Positions 14,042-27,300 of a DNA stretch of 64,000 bases are shown in pieces (within the stretch, counting starts at the first letter, position 1; each line of letters begins with the position of its first letter). A program made the position numbers and the translations under genes. Origin of the DNA: Paramacrobiotus metropolitanus (taxonomy: Eukaryota; Tardigrada; Eutardigrada; Parachela; Macrobiotidae); the NCBI RefSeq assembly GCF_019649055.1, contig NW_026570267.1, positions 248,001-312,000 of the forward strand, read 5' to 3'. The notes below the pieces were generated by a model. That model saw only the letters and a list, made by a program, of their open reading frames with translations. It did not search any database and was not told the DNA's origin.

Positions 14042-17000
14042 GTAAAATTGTTCAGATTACTTACTATTAATCGCTGTAACTTGTAAGTAATGCATTGCAG
14101 TATTACGAGTACACATTATAATTAAATCAGTAATATGATACAATACTAAAACTAACTTGGTAAGCCGTAAGCGTAGTCGTAACACATCAGATTCCAAAAA
14201 ACTAAACACAAACATTGGATAGGCTGGGTTTACGAGCTGTGTGCCATGATGTGCCTATTGCTGGATATTGGCTATCGGAAGAACTCTCGGAGTGTGGTAC
14301 GTTAATCTACGATCCAAGTTGACATGGGAATTTGGAAACTGATATATAGAGCGCCATCTCGCTGATTTAAGTCGACTTAGGACTATTACTTTTGATAATT
14401 ACGAAGCCAGTAGTGAAAATGTACTGATATGGTAGTTTTAACTTTATCAGAGTTTCACCATGCAGTTATTATGATTTTTATTTACAGTGATAGCCGGCGA
14501 GAGGATCGTCTACGCGAAGAGCGGAATGGACGTTACGATGATCGGCGACGGCGCAGTCGGTCGCGGGACCGCTACAACAACTATCCATACAACGATCGCA
14601 ACCGACGTCGTTCGCGCTCGCGTTCTCCTTATTCCCGACGGCGACGCAGCCGCTCTCGTTCCGCGGAAGCCCAACCCGCCGTCGTCCCCGTCGCGGCCAC
14701 AGTTGACAGTACACCGTTGACATTCGGCGACACATTTGACAAGGAAGCCGAAGTGAAACGCCTGGAACAGGAATACCAGAAGCGTAAAGAACGGATTGAG
14801 CTGTGGAGAAAGCAGAAGAAACGCGAGGATGATAAAGCAGCGGCGGCTGCTGCTGTGGAGGCGGCCAAACAGAATTCCGCCAACGGACCTGGCTGGTCGC
14901 TGGAGGATGAAGGGGAAGATGCGGAGGAGCCGTTGGCTGATGTCAAAGCCAAACCCGTGGAAGACGAAGTGGATCCCTTGGATGCGTTTATGCAGGGTGT
15001 GCAGGAAGAAGTCAAGGAGATCCGCAAGCGGGACTTGGAGAATATGCAGGATGCACCAGGGAAGAAAAAGTCAGCGGCACGCAACGAAGCCGCGAGCGGC
15101 GTGACGTTCGTCAATACGGTGGCCAATAAAAATAAGAATGATCATAAAAGCAAACGGGGCGAAATTATGGAGCAGGATCAGGATGCGTTGGAATGGAGCT
15201 CCGAAGAGGAGGAAGAGGATTTGAAGACAACGATGAGTAATGTACAGAATAAACAGAAGAAGCTGATTCAAGCGGTGGATCATCAAGCCATTGATTATCC
15301 AACTTTTCGAAGGAGTTTCTATAATGAAGTTCCGGAAATCACGAACATGTCGGAGGTGGAGGTACAGGCGTATCGGGAAGAGCTGGAGGATATCAAAGTA
15401 CGGGGAAAGGATTGTCCCAAACCCATTAAGAATTGGGCGCAGTGTGGTGTTAGTAAGAAAGAATTGGATGTACTGAAAAAGAGCGGCTACACGAAACCTA
15501 CTCCCATCCAAGCGCAGGCCGTTCCCTGCATCATGTCCGGACGTGATGTGATTGGGATTGCAAAAACCGGTTCCGGGAAGACGTTAGCGTTTTTGTTGCC
15601 CATGTTTCGTCATGTGCTGGATCAGCCTCATTTGGAAGAAGGAGAAGGGCCCGTGGCGTTGATTCTGACACCGACTCGTGAATTAGCGCTGCAGATTTGG
15701 AAGGAAGCGAAGAAATTTGGGAAGTCCATGGGGCTGCGCTGTGTGTGCGTGTACGGAGGAACCGGCATATCGGAGCAGATCGCAGAATTGAAAAAAGGAG
15801 CGGAGATCATTGTTTGCACTCCTGGTCGGATGATTGACATGCTGGCTGCTAATAATGGACGAGTAACGAACCTTCGAAGGTAAATTAAATTCTTAAGAGA
15901 ACTGACCGACATTAACTGAGCCTTGTATCGGTTTCTGTTGATTAACTTGGAAAGTTTCGTTTTTTTACGTATTTATTTTTATCCGTTCCTCGTTCTTCAT
16001 ACTTTAATAAATTTGTCTTTTCGTAGAGTGACATATGTCGTTCTGGATGAGGCTGATCGCATGTTCGACATGGGATTCGAACCCCAGGTGATGTTGATTG
16101 TGGATAATATTCGACCGGATCGGCAGACGGTGTTGTTTTCTGCCACATTTCCCCGACAGATGGAGGCGTTGGCGCGCCGAATCCTCGCAAAACCAATCGA
16201 AATTCAAGTTGGTGGACGCAGCGTCGTGTGCAAAGACGTCGAACAACACGTGATGATCATTGACGAAGATCAGAAATTTTTGAAAGTGTTGGAATTGCTG
16301 GGTCATTATGGTGCGCAAGGAAGCTGTTTGATCTTCGTGGAAAAGCAGGAAAAAGCTGATCAACTTCTGAAAGATCTTATGAAAGCTTCATATTCCGCAA
16401 TGGCCCTGCATGGTGGTATTGACCAGTTTGACCGCGACAGTACCATTAATGATTTCAAAAAAGGCAATATTCAAGTGCTGGTGGCCACCTCAGTGGCCGC
16501 ACGTGGTCTTGATGTCAAGAATTTGGTGCTGGTGGTCAATTATGATTGCCCAAATCACTACGAAGATTACGTGCACCGGTGCGGCCGAACCGGGCGTGCG
16601 GGGAATAAAGGATATGCGTACACGTTTATTACGCCGTTGCAGGAACGTTACTCTCCGGATATCCTTAAAGCACTAGAATTGTCTGGTGCTGAAGTTCCTC
16701 AGGATCTCAAACTCATTTTTGAAACGTACAAGGGCAGATTGGCGGCTGAAGGGAAAAAAGTTAAGGGCTTTAGTGGATTTGGTGGGAAGGGATTTCAGTT
16801 CGATGAGAACGAAGCGCAGGCTGCGAAAGATTCGAAGAAAATGCAGAAAGCTGTTCTTGGATTACAGGTAAATCTGGCTTTAACTTAACTAACGATGGAA
16901 AAATTTATAGAATTAACATTGGTTACCTTTTTTTAACAGGATTCGGATTCTGATGAAGGAGAAGCCGACTTGGATCAACACATTGAGGATTTATTCAAGA

Positions 17001-17719
17001 GTACGCGACGCGTTAAGGACGCTAATGCTCCGGCTCCTCCGGTTGTCATCGTGCAGCAACAACCCGCAGTTACAGTGCAGCAAGGTGCAGCTGCACCGGT
17101 TCAACCGCAGGAAACATACACCGGCCACGGAGCGTTCATTCCTGTGGCAGCACCAGTGTATAAAGTATCGAAAGATGCCGGAAAAAATTTGGAACTGGCG
17201 AAGCGCTTGGCCATGAAATTGCAGGCAGCCAAAGCGGTTGATCCGACCAAGAATTCCACACAGCAGGCCGCGGAAGCGATTATGCGCGGGTTCCACTCGG
17301 AAGCGCCGGCCGTGTCCAAGAAGACCATTGCCGAACAATTAGCAGAGAAACTGAATGCTAAACTGAACTATGTTCCGGAGGAGAAGCCAGCGGAGGAGAA
17401 TCCAGTTGAACAGTATAAGACGTTTGAAGAGGAACTGGAAATCAATGATTTCCCGCAGCAGGCGCGCTGGAGGATAACCGGAAAGGAGACACTCGCGCAG
17501 ATTGGTGAATATGCCGATGCTTTCCTGTCGGTACGCGGTTCGTACATTCCCACCGGCAAAGAACCGACGGAAGGCGAGAGGAAGTTGTATATTGGTATCG
17601 AAGCCACCACGGAGCTGTCGTTGTCCAAAGCGAAGGCGGAGGTGACCAGGATTATTAAGGAAGAACTTCTGAAGATTGCCAATGCGCCGGTTAACCGTGG
17701 TCGTTATAAAGTGGTTTAA
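14031..17719 (+). CDS. DDX46: DEAD-box RNA helicase DDX46 (Prp5), spliceosome assembly
   Basis: ATP-dependent RNA helicase that remodels U2 snRNP for prespliceosome formation in the nucleus. Exons 14031-14041, 14488-15879, 16027-16867 and 16940-17719 join in phase to 1007 residues (human 1031). Order: N-terminal RS-rich region ([11 protein letters not shown]), coiled coil, the Prp5-type DPLDAFM motif, an acidic EEEEED stretch and the helicase core. The core shows the Q motif [29 protein letters not shown] in [19 protein letters not shown] and [10 protein letters not shown] (human has Ala where Cys stands). The C-terminal KH-like region ends NRGRYKVV. The start is inferred: the acceptor at 14487 requires an upstream exon, and the 11-nt exon ATGGCGGCTCC with donor GTAAAA at 14031 fits in phase. 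An in-frame ATG at 14429 lies in intron sequence and is less likely. Confidence 0.96.
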
Positions 17720-18604
17720 TCCTGTGTTGCATTGGTCGCGCTCTTTTTCCTAACCGCGGTTCTTCTGAATCTATTAGTTTTTCTTTTATTTGGGTTTAAT
17801 GAGCGGATGTTGCCTACTGATGCTATGGTAGTTATGCATAACTTTAGTGAGTTGATTATTTTCAAATTTTATGTGCAGTTATCTTGGAATGGATAAAATT
17901 ATTGATGGCTGAGTAAAACTCATCATCAGTTCGAAAAAGCTGCATTCTAATGATCATAACGTATAAAACCATAATACTGTTAAAAGTACTAGTTAAGATA
18001 AATAATTAGTTCCGGTCGGTCGACTCAGAAAAAAGCACCAATCCTGAACCAGGGTAATAATAACGTATTCCGGTATTCGCTACTGTTGAAGAAAAACTCC
18101 TTGGTACTTTGTTGAGCGTAGGCGAGTAGACGCCATTTTTTTGACTGTTGCAAAGTGCAAGTAAGCTGCAAAAGTAATAAATCTGTGCAGTCAAGTTCAA
18201 ATCGAAATTTCGTTTGCTTTCGTCTACGGCAAATACGGTTCCCGAAGTACTGTTTCCTGGAGACAGCACCGATTCGTGTTTTCGTGCACAGTATAAATCG
18301 AGACGCAGGTATTATTATAAATTTTCAATTGACCAGACTTAAAGGAACATTTTTTGTTACTTACCCCAGTGTTAGTGTAAAGTATGCAGGTAATTTAAAT
18401 AAGTACGTAGTTATGGTACACAACATAAGATGTACAAACGACAGCATTAATTTTTGACTTTTTGACACCGGGCATAAAATTTACATTCAAATGTTTCATG
18501 CTTATTTGTATCGAAGTTGAGAGAAGCTACATGATATCATTATTTACGATAATAAATACCGTGCGAGTTGATGTAAATAACTTGATAAATGCATATGATG
18601 CTGA
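17720..18604. other. Intergenic, no gene seen
   Basis: AT-rich DNA between the DDX46 stop and the start of the next kinase gene. Short open frames here have no recognisable content. It presumably holds the DDX46 3' UTR and the promoter of the kinase. Confidence 0.5.
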
Positions 18605-21418
18605 ATGTCAAGCTCCAAAGCGTATGAAAATTTGGGCAAGCTTGGAAAAGGATCTTATGGTATACCTTTCTTTTGTGAGACCTTTTTTAGTACGGTATAG
18701 TATGTTTTATACACATTGTCCATCTGAATTTTCAGCATACAACTGAATTTTGAGCGCACCAAATCTGTGATTTATTGATCATCTAGCGGGCATCTAACAA
18801 TCTAATTTTTTATCCTTTACTTAGGAGCCGTTACAAAGAATCGCCATATTTTGACTGGTAAACGCGCTTACCAACTGCAGCCCATCAGCGTCCTCATGAT
18901 CAGCACATAGCAGCTGCATATTAAATGCTAGAAAAGAAATCTTATTTAAAAAATTATTCATGCATTGTTGCAGGCGATGTGGTTGCCATTAAATGCTTTC
19001 CTTGCTGACGACAAGGATTACGCTGTCGTCAAAAAAAGTGTTTTGGTAAGTTAACACACATGATTACGCTATGCATAAACGTACTCGTAAAGCTCACTTT
19101 GGCATGTCGCCGCATGTGTGACCTCTTCAGCCTGCACTATCTACATCGCTGTGCACTCGTTAGGTGGAAGTCAGCGCATTGCGCGATGTGTGCCACGACA
19201 ATGTCGTCAAGTTATTCCATGTTTTTATGGAAAATTCCGTGTTTTATATGGTTTTTGAATATGTCAGTAAAACACTGTTGGACGTGATCCACGAAGCTCC
19301 GAAAAAATGTCTGGGGGCGGGTCCGCGCACCAAATCTTTCCTGTTCCAGCTCCTGCGCGCTGTATCATATATCCATTCCAGGAATGTAAGTAAGAACCAC
19401 AGAACGTACAACATAAATGGTCGTATAAAAAATTATGGTTTTTATAAATTAATTCTAAAACAATGTTCTTACAGTATCTTCCATCGTGATGTAAAACCAG
19501 AGAACGTGCTGATCACCAAAGACGACATTTTACGCGTTGCGGATTTCGGTTTCGCCACTAAACATGCGTACAATGGACAGCGGTATTCCTCCTACATCGC
19601 CACAAGATGGTATCGCGCGCCTGAACTTTTGACAGGAGACTATTGCTATGGAAAGTACGTATGAACAACGAAAGGTGAAAAGTCAGTTTTGTGCGCCAAC
19701 GAGAATTCGGTCGGAAATGGATCGTGCTGCGCATAGTATTTCGATTACAAATCTTGTACTTAAAGTAAAAACAAGATGCAGTACCTATCAAACTTTATTT
19801 AACTGTAATGTAAATTAATATGAAAACCTGTTGGTAGCACACAGCTGCTAATGTGATTACTTACAAAATTTCGAAATGCGTTGTTATTTAGCTATTTTTT
19901 AGGGCTGTTGATGTGTGGGCAATTGGAGCCGTCGCAGTGGAAATGATCAAAGGTCAACCGATGGCTGCCGGCACTGGTCAGTTTGTTAGGCACGGGTTGG
20001 TGCATATATGTACAATATGCTGTATATAGCTTTTTGTGTGTATTGTATATTATTTTAACACTTTATATAAATGTTACTTACAAGTATTTTGATAAATTAC
20101 TGCACATGTAAATGACGCGTTTGTACATTCAGCTGCTAAACATAAGTACTAATGTTAATGAGGTAAACATCTAAATTTACGAAACCATCTATTGTTGACA
20201 CTTGTATAATTAGCTGTGGCTTCCGTAGAGGATGCGGATCAAATGGTGAAAACACTGCAAATTGTCGGCCGTATCCCGAAATACATGTGGGAACGCGCCA
20301 CGAAAATGTACAGCAACTGCGCCGACCAGACCAATGACGGTGCACCATTTACCGGTCTGGACACGCTGCTGTGTCAGCACCCGGGACGGCTAACCGAGCT
20401 CATCAAACTGTGCTTAGAACCGGATCCACTGATCCGTCACCCGGCAGACCATCTCCTGTCGCACTCATACTTCACCGAAGACGACAAATATTTCATCGCC
20501 CATCTGCTCACGGAAATCAAACAGTCCAGCATCGAGAACAGTCACTCATCAGCGGCCTATCAGCATTTCCTCCAAAAGCGCACCGTCTTCCAGCGCGCTG
20601 CACGTGAATTCCTCCAACTGGGAAGTTACGGCGTGGCGTCAATTATCTCGCGCTATCGCCAGCTCGGATTAGACCAGCAGATTTTAAAGACCCTAGCCGA
20701 GATGGTAATGCGTGATAACCAGATGATACCGGATTTTCGGGGCGGTAGTTCGGATATGTATACCGTGAAGAGCAACGAACAGGGCGACGAATCACTGCGG
20801 GCGACAGGGAGTTATCGCAGCAGCCATTCGCTGTTTCCCTCTTTTCAATTCCGATCGGGATCCATGGGCAATGTCACTGGACGACCGTTAGGCTATGCCT
20901 CAACCACCGGCGGGTGGTCTGCGCCAAAGGTCACGAAAGCCGGTAGTTGTCTGGTGAACACGAAAAATGCCCCAGTAAATCCAGAATCGCCTGGCAAATC
21001 CGTGCATTTCTGGCCGGACAGCGCCCATACGAAAAATGCCGTCTCAGTCATCCGTGGTGAGCCGTCCAGTCTACAGCAGGCCATTAGGTCCAAACCGGCA
21101 TTTATTGCCCGCAAGCCGACCAGCACGGTCAGTGAGGTCGTGCACGCGGCCATCGATAATAATAAGCACGGCAGCCGCAGTACGGTCAGCGGAAACAGTG
21201 GCTGGTATAAAAGTTTGGCGCCGTCCACTTGGAAAACGTGGCATAATCGCGGGAAGCACAGTGCGACTACCAGTGCCGGTCAGGACGGTGATTCATCTAA
21301 GCACTTCCGGTCGGACACAGAGCCCGGTCAACGATGGACGTTTGAAGATGAACCGTTGGATCTTAGTGTAAAAAAGGGTAATAAAAATGACACTGAAAAG
21401 CCGTTTGATCTATTTTGA
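18605..21418 (+). CDS. CDKL/CMGC-like protein kinase with C-terminal PLDLS motif; two frame breaks
   Basis: CMGC-family Ser/Thr kinase, nearest to CDKL kinases by motif. Exons: 18605-18659, 18825-18857, 18974-19045, 19164-19385, about 19475-19654, 19903-19976 and 20214-21418, about 612 residues. Visible: start MSSSKAYENLGKLGKGSYG (glycine loop), VVAIK, catalytic loop FHRDVKPENVLI, DFG in RVADFGFATK, activation segment YSSYIATRWYRAPELL, and AVDVWAIGAV. A long Ser/Thr-rich tail ends DEPLDLSVKK...FDLF. Two problems stand out. In exon 3 the VVAIKCF frame and the following LADDKDYAVVKKS frame differ by one base. Also, the exon ending at 19385 and the FHRDV exon do not join in phase at the visible GT-AG sites; read unspliced, the 90 bases stay open and add 30 residues in front of the catalytic loop. 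The rest of the frame is intact, so assembly errors are more likely than a dead gene. Confidence 0.82.
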
Positions 21419-22334
21419 GGATACGAATTTGTTGCAACCGGGCAGTCAGGGACTTCCGGTGCCCGTTCCCGGGTCCAGTGCTTCGGGGCCGAAATGGGAT
21501 TTGGATACTGAAAGTGATGATGAAGTTCAGAATGTATACAGTAAACATTTTTTGCCGACATTTTATAACTGGAGTTGGCAATACCAAAATTAAAATGTGT
21601 TCTTGGGAACAGTCCGATATTTCTAGCGATACTCAAACGTTTTGTAGCTGGGGAAATACCTGCCATAAAAAAGAATGATTGATAAGGCACCGGCCAGGAA
21701 ACTAACTTCTTACTGCCTACCTTTTCAACTTCAACAAAATAATTGTGTACATATAGTTGTGGCGCTTAATTTGATCAATGAGCATATAAAAAAACCTAAT
21801 GTTTTTAATGCTAACCTAATCTTTAATAATAATATTAATTAATAACAACATTACCAAACCGTCTTATGGTACGCCCAAGATGGCTTACTTTTAAGTTTTA
21901 CGTGACGTATTAAACATTTAATTAAGACAATTTATTAAAATGTTTTAAACTTCCTAAATGATTCTTACATAATAATAATTAACAATGCGCTATAATTCTT
22001 TGTCTTCGTGTATAAGCGATATAAACAGCACTGTAGACGGCGATGAATGAAGAGAATGCGAGTTGGTAAAATTTTGAGGACTCTATAAATAAATCATAAA
22101 GATATGGTTTTTATGAGTCACTAATGTTTTTTCATTGGACTATAAATACATATTTTATTTCCATAAAGTAATCCTTTGTGTTGTTTGCCTATTTTCTCCC
22201 GTCGGTTCACCCATTAACATTTCCGTCTGCTGCACTATGTCATTCCACAACAGACCGGCATGATCCGATCCTGGCAGCACCGGCTGATCTGTGGGGGCTT
22301 TTTGCTGTTTATTTTCAGCCCTACTCACTCAATT
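21419..22334. other. Intergenic, no gene seen
   Basis: 3' flank of the kinase gene: AT-rich, with no recognised exon before the coding-like exon at 22335. Confidence 0.45.
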
Positions 22335-22612
22335 ATGGGCCCGGGAAATCGAGGGCCGATTAGTAAGACATGGCTAGACGATGTTGGATAATAGTATAAA
22401 GCATTATCAGCAGTGCCGGAATTATGATCGAATATATTCTTTTGGCCATTTTTCTCTTTCTATGTCCCACTGTCTTTTTCAGACAGTATCTACCACTACC
22501 GGCGCAAACCACAGGAAACGGAGGTCGGAAGCGTTCCGTGGCCAAGACAAGTGCCACTAGATCTTCACAACAATACACTGGAATCCCTCCTTCGCGTGCG
22601 CTGTCACGTTTC
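22335..22612 (+). CDS. Two orphan coding-like exons (5' end of an unrecognised gene)
   Basis: An exon at 22335-22362 lies behind acceptor tttattttcag, starts MGPGNRGPI and has donor GTAAGA. It joins in phase to an exon at 22483-22612 with acceptor tgtctttttcag and donor GTAAGT. Together they read MGPGNRGPINSIYHYRRKPQ and on through PWPRQVPLDLHNN to RVRCHV, ending in phase 2. I could not find the next exon downstream before 24.3 kb, and the phase does not fit the first intron of the gene at 24373. No family is recognised. It may be a short or partly lost gene, or a false exon pair. Confidence 0.35.
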
Positions 22613-24260
22613 GTAAGTTCCCAATATTTCCATACGTCAATATACATAGTTAGTTAGTTACACACTTAAACTACAGTTACATAGCTGCGCATAAGAAAAA
22701 TTTTCTCGCTTACATTGCTTAGTTTTCCCTTTCCATTGGCTAAAACAAACAGTATATGATAAAAGCAAGAGGACTAGGTGCGCATATTATTTCTGTCAGA
22801 TATGACTAATAACTATTAATCCAGTAAAGATAACATTGTGAGAACAATCGGGTTTTTTTCTCTTCTTTTCTTAAATTTACGTATTTGATCTGTAAAATTT
22901 AGGTCATCCTTCTGTCACGAAAAGCCTTACATACCATTTGCTGAAGGGTCCAGTTTCGAATGAAGTCGGTTAACAAAATACAAGTGTTAACACTTTCAAC
23001 AAGGCATATTTTAAAATAGTTACTAAATATTTCTAGCTGCTTAGCATTTAGCTAGTTTACCGGTAATTTTTGGTCATTCTAGCTACAGATCGTCACATAC
23101 CACTTCCACACAAGTACAGATACAGCCTCCGTTTATTTTTTTAAGCTGTTGCACGATACTCCAGATAATGATTTTATTTTGTCAAAATTAAGTATTTCAG
23201 CATCGTTATGGGCCATTGTTACTTTGTTTCGAAACAGGTAACGATGATTCAGATTGGTACGACTGGCGTAATTGCAGCGGATTTTCTTACATAAGATTTT
23301 GCTACAGATTCGTTTTTACCCTTTTCTCACTAAACACTTAAATCCCAAGTCAGTGTATAATATTATGCAGGATGCCACCGACCCGTGCTAAAGTCAAAGT
23401 TGCAACAGTTTGTCTGCTGGCAACAGATAACGTCGCGCAAAATACATTTTAAACGGGTTGTTTCATGCACAGTATACTGGGTAGGCCCTATAGGGTGTAG
23501 CAAAATTAGCCCACAATATGAAACCGTGGGATTGTGCAGATCAAAATAATGCTGCAGCTGATATATTTGTAACCTGTAAATGATACCGGAATGGGACATA
23601 ACTAGGACACCGTCACATAATTTAGTACTGTTATTACGCACCAATATAACCCACCATCAACGTACGATGACACACGTATGCGTATGTACAGTATGTATAT
23701 GTCCAGCGAACACAAATCTTTGAAACCTTAGAGGCTTTTTAGACATACAAAGTGAAAAGTAACTTCTAGACTCACTTCAGTTGTACTCAACTCGACAGGA
23801 TCTGTGTATCTCTCGTTAATGCTGAAGATAACCCTGGCAAGTATCAGCTGGAATAACAAGACTTATGTGGAATTAAACGACCGTTTCTTCCGACGACGTC
23901 TACATTCGCCCTTCCGTTCGATCGTATCTCCGGTTCGGTCCGGCAAGAAGATCACGACTTTTCGAATTACGAGACAGTACTGTTGCTTTTTTTAACAGCT
24001 GCATTTTTGACGGCATGCTCTCTCTCTCTCCTTCAGAGCACCGCCGCGCGTCGTACCCTTCTATCTTCTGCGGATCATCTTCGTCGTCCCATAATAGTGA
24101 AACTATTCCGTCGTTCGATGCCGTTTGGCATCTTATTTTTTCCAAAACGTCCTTATTGATTTGCCGGGGTGTAGCTGGGTATTTGTGGCTACATAACATG
24201 TAAACTTTTTAGAAGGGCGCTTTTCCTCCAGTATACCTTAACGTTACCGACAACATTGAC
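22613..24260. other. Intergenic or intronic, no gene assigned
   Basis: Mostly AT-rich. A minus-strand open frame at 23900-24199 is acidic (LLWDDEDDPQK) but has no partner exons or family match, so it is not called. Confidence 0.4.
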
Positions 24261-24267
24261 CTTTCGT

Positions 24268-24280
24268 GTATATATATATC
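24268..24280 (+). promoter_or_regulatory. TATA box of the distal promoter of the synaptopodin-like gene
   Basis: The run GTATATATATATC lies about 100 bases upstream of the ATG at 24373, leaving room for a transcription start near 24300 and a short 5' leader. Position and sequence fit a core promoter; there is no direct proof. Confidence 0.5.
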
Positions 24281-24372
24281 GGTGGGATAGTATAATCACG
24301 CTTCATTAGGATTTCGGTTTATGTTGGCACTGTGACATATTTATCTTTTATCTCCTGGTATAAGTGTGAGAA

Positions 24373-27300
24373 ATGGGTGACAAACCTGCTGCTGATGCCG
24401 GTGTTGCGGCAGCCACTGCAGATGTTCCTGCAGCAGCAGCGGTTGCAGCTGAAGAAAAGCCAGCCGCAGCTACCGACACCCCGCAACCGGAAGCGGCTAC
24501 CATTGTAACGCAGGACGCGAAAGCCGAAGTTCAGGATGCGAAACCTGAAGCTCAGGATGCAAAACCTGAAACAACTACAGTCGTTGAGGAAACCAAGCCC
24601 CAAGAGGTACCAGGCCGTTATTTGGCATTATCAGCACGCTAAAACCACACTTCCTACGTTAAGCGTGCAAAGAGATGCATGTCCACATAACCACATTTAC
24701 CTATTATATTTCGAAACCCGTTTGTATTAATTTTTTGATTAAACTATAATTGGTTAGTTAATATATTAATGTTTATTGGGCAATAGCCGCCAAAGCAACA
24801 AAAAGTGCAAGCGCGGGCACACTAGTTAATATATTACTTACAATTGTAGCGCAAACTGCCAAGTTTCACAATTACATAGTGCCGACAGGTGAAAATCGAT
24901 GCTGGATACGTAGATATGCGCTAGGCAGCCTTGTGTATATCAGCCTGCATCTTTCGAGCGTTGTTTCCTCTACTTTCTGTGGTTCCTTGAGTCTGATCAT
25001 TTTCCAAAAAAATTCAGATTTCAACTGTTTTACTAGGAATTTTTAATACAGCAATAATCTACTGCAGATCATATATTGGCTATGTAGTGTGCAGTTTTGC
25101 TGATGGTTATGCAGTAACAGATCTGCGCTGATCCTGATCCTAACATTAATGTAGGCCTCGTATGAACTTATGAAGTTGTATAAAATTTAGCATTATACAG
25201 AGCGAAAAACTTACTTAACTCAGTTCGCGATTGTTAGTAAAACCTAAAGCAGTAGAATTTCGGAGACAATTAGTTGTAGATAAATTATTTTACTTGATGA
25301 AAAAAACTGAAAAGAAATACCTACAAAGCTGCATCTGTCGAGCGGAATTGGATTTTGCAAGTATAGAGCGCAGTGCATAGAGGGTTTCGTAATTACAGAA
25401 ATTGTATTACAGTACTTGTAGAAATTTTAGATATTGTACGTATGCGTTAGCTGTTTGTCTGATGCAGAATGGCGCTGACATAACCTTTGACGCGAATGTT
25501 GATGCAGGATGAATTTTGTTAATCGGTTATCCTGTAGGAATAGCGTTCACACAACAGCTAGCTGTAAGAGTGTAAGTAGTAATATTAGAAAACGTAACTG
25601 ACAAAATTATAATGAAGTATGATCACAAAGCGCAAAAATATCGTGCAGTCTTTAATTGCCTTGGCATGTAGAGAGTATTTATAGACCACATTATTTATGG
25701 ACTGAGTAATGTAAAAATGTGAATGTGCAGTACGCGAAAGGAGTACCTACTATTGAGCAGCTCGATAGGGTTCATTTGGCTGCTGTTGGGTAACGTACAA
25801 AACTTAGCTATAAAAGAAAGAGCTTTTATTTAAATCTGATACAAGGGCAAAATATGCTTAGCAGACCCAATCGCTATTTGAAAACATCGCACATAGAACA
25901 TTAAAAATTTATAATCTGTCGATGCGTCTGCACATTAGGATTACTTGTACTGCGCAGAGTCGGCATAGTCTGTTACCCTCTGCTGTGCATGAATAGTGAA
26001 GCACTTTAAAAATTTAATTTATGCAGCCTGTACAGTCTAGTAATACGACGCAAGCAAGAAATATTATATTATAGTAAAATGTTCAGATACTGACGTACAA
26101 AACTTTAAGAATGTAAAGCGATTGCCATTGTTCTGATTTTACAGGAGCCCACCAAGGTGAAAGATGCTGAGGGCACTGAGAAGCCGAAAGAAGAGTTGCC
26201 GGCTGCGGAAGTCCCTACAAAGTAAGCCATGCTGCGATTAGCACGAATATGCTGGGAAAGGTTTTGTGAAGTTTTTTTGTACTTACTAACCGACCTATCC
26301 AAAATTAGCAGAACTTCAGGATAGCAGTTTAGCTTACGATATAAAACTCCATTAAACGGTGAGAAGATGAGAATTTGTTTTATAATTGTACTATCGTGTA
26401 TGACACATTACACAGTACGTACTAATTTTTTACAAATTCTGGGATTCGAAATTATCCGTGCAGTAATTGATGGAATCAATACATGTTCGGGTCTTGAGGA
26501 ATCTCAAACTTCCGCTTCAACGCGAAGCATTCGTTTGAACTTTTCAGCCACACATATTACTGTATCTGTTAGCCCGAGCGTTGCGCGAAAATCTTGCGAA
26601 TGTTGCGAAGCTGTTATCAAAAGTTACTAATGTTCAAGAATCGATTTATCGAGACTGAAATAGTTAGCGCATTAGAAAACCCGCAAAATCTGACGACTAT
26701 AAACAAGATGAATTTAGCGTAGCATACGGAACACAGTTTGACCTTTCACCGTTCGCGTCAGGGTAATTTGATCGGAGACACGCTGTCCGGCCAAAATTAC
26801 GAAAAACCCGCGCATACACTCACACCAGACACTTGTATACATGATCGTAAAGTCACAAACATTAATCTGAACTGATCGAGAGCGAATTTTGCAGGAATAC
26901 GGAAGAAAGCGCCCAGCCACAGGATGCCGTACCAACTGAGTCACCCGCAACCGCGGAACCGGCAAAATCGGAGCCCGTCAACCAGACTGAGCCGCAGCCG
27001 TCGGAGACCATTACTACACCTACTCAAGTTTCCGATGCGGTGGAGCAAGACGCGCAGGAAGCGCAACTGGCAGTCGAAGCGTCCACAGCCAACGCACCAC
27101 CGGAAGTACCGAAATCCGCGGATACCGTCGTGCAAGATTCAAGCCCTACCGAAGCGCCTGCAAAACCAGCGGAAGACGAGTCAAAGCCTTCGGAACAATC
27201 ACAGGAATCGAAACCAGAGCCAACGGTACCGGAAAGTGAAACCGTCGTAAAACCAGCGGATAAAGAAAATATGGAATCACCGTCGGAAAAAGCCGCTGAT

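Noticed and set aside
14429-14487. In-frame upstream ATG for DDX46
   Set aside because: Lies directly before a tttacag acceptor; the encoded residues are hydrophobic and unlike the family's RS-rich start.
18974-19045. Programmed frameshifting as the explanation for the kinase frame break
   Set aside because: No known slippery signal, and a second unrelated phase problem occurs 400 bases later; sequence or assembly errors are simpler.
23900-24199. Minus-strand acidic 99-codon frame
   Set aside because: No partner exons or family match; overlaps the presumed upstream region of the synaptopodin-like gene.
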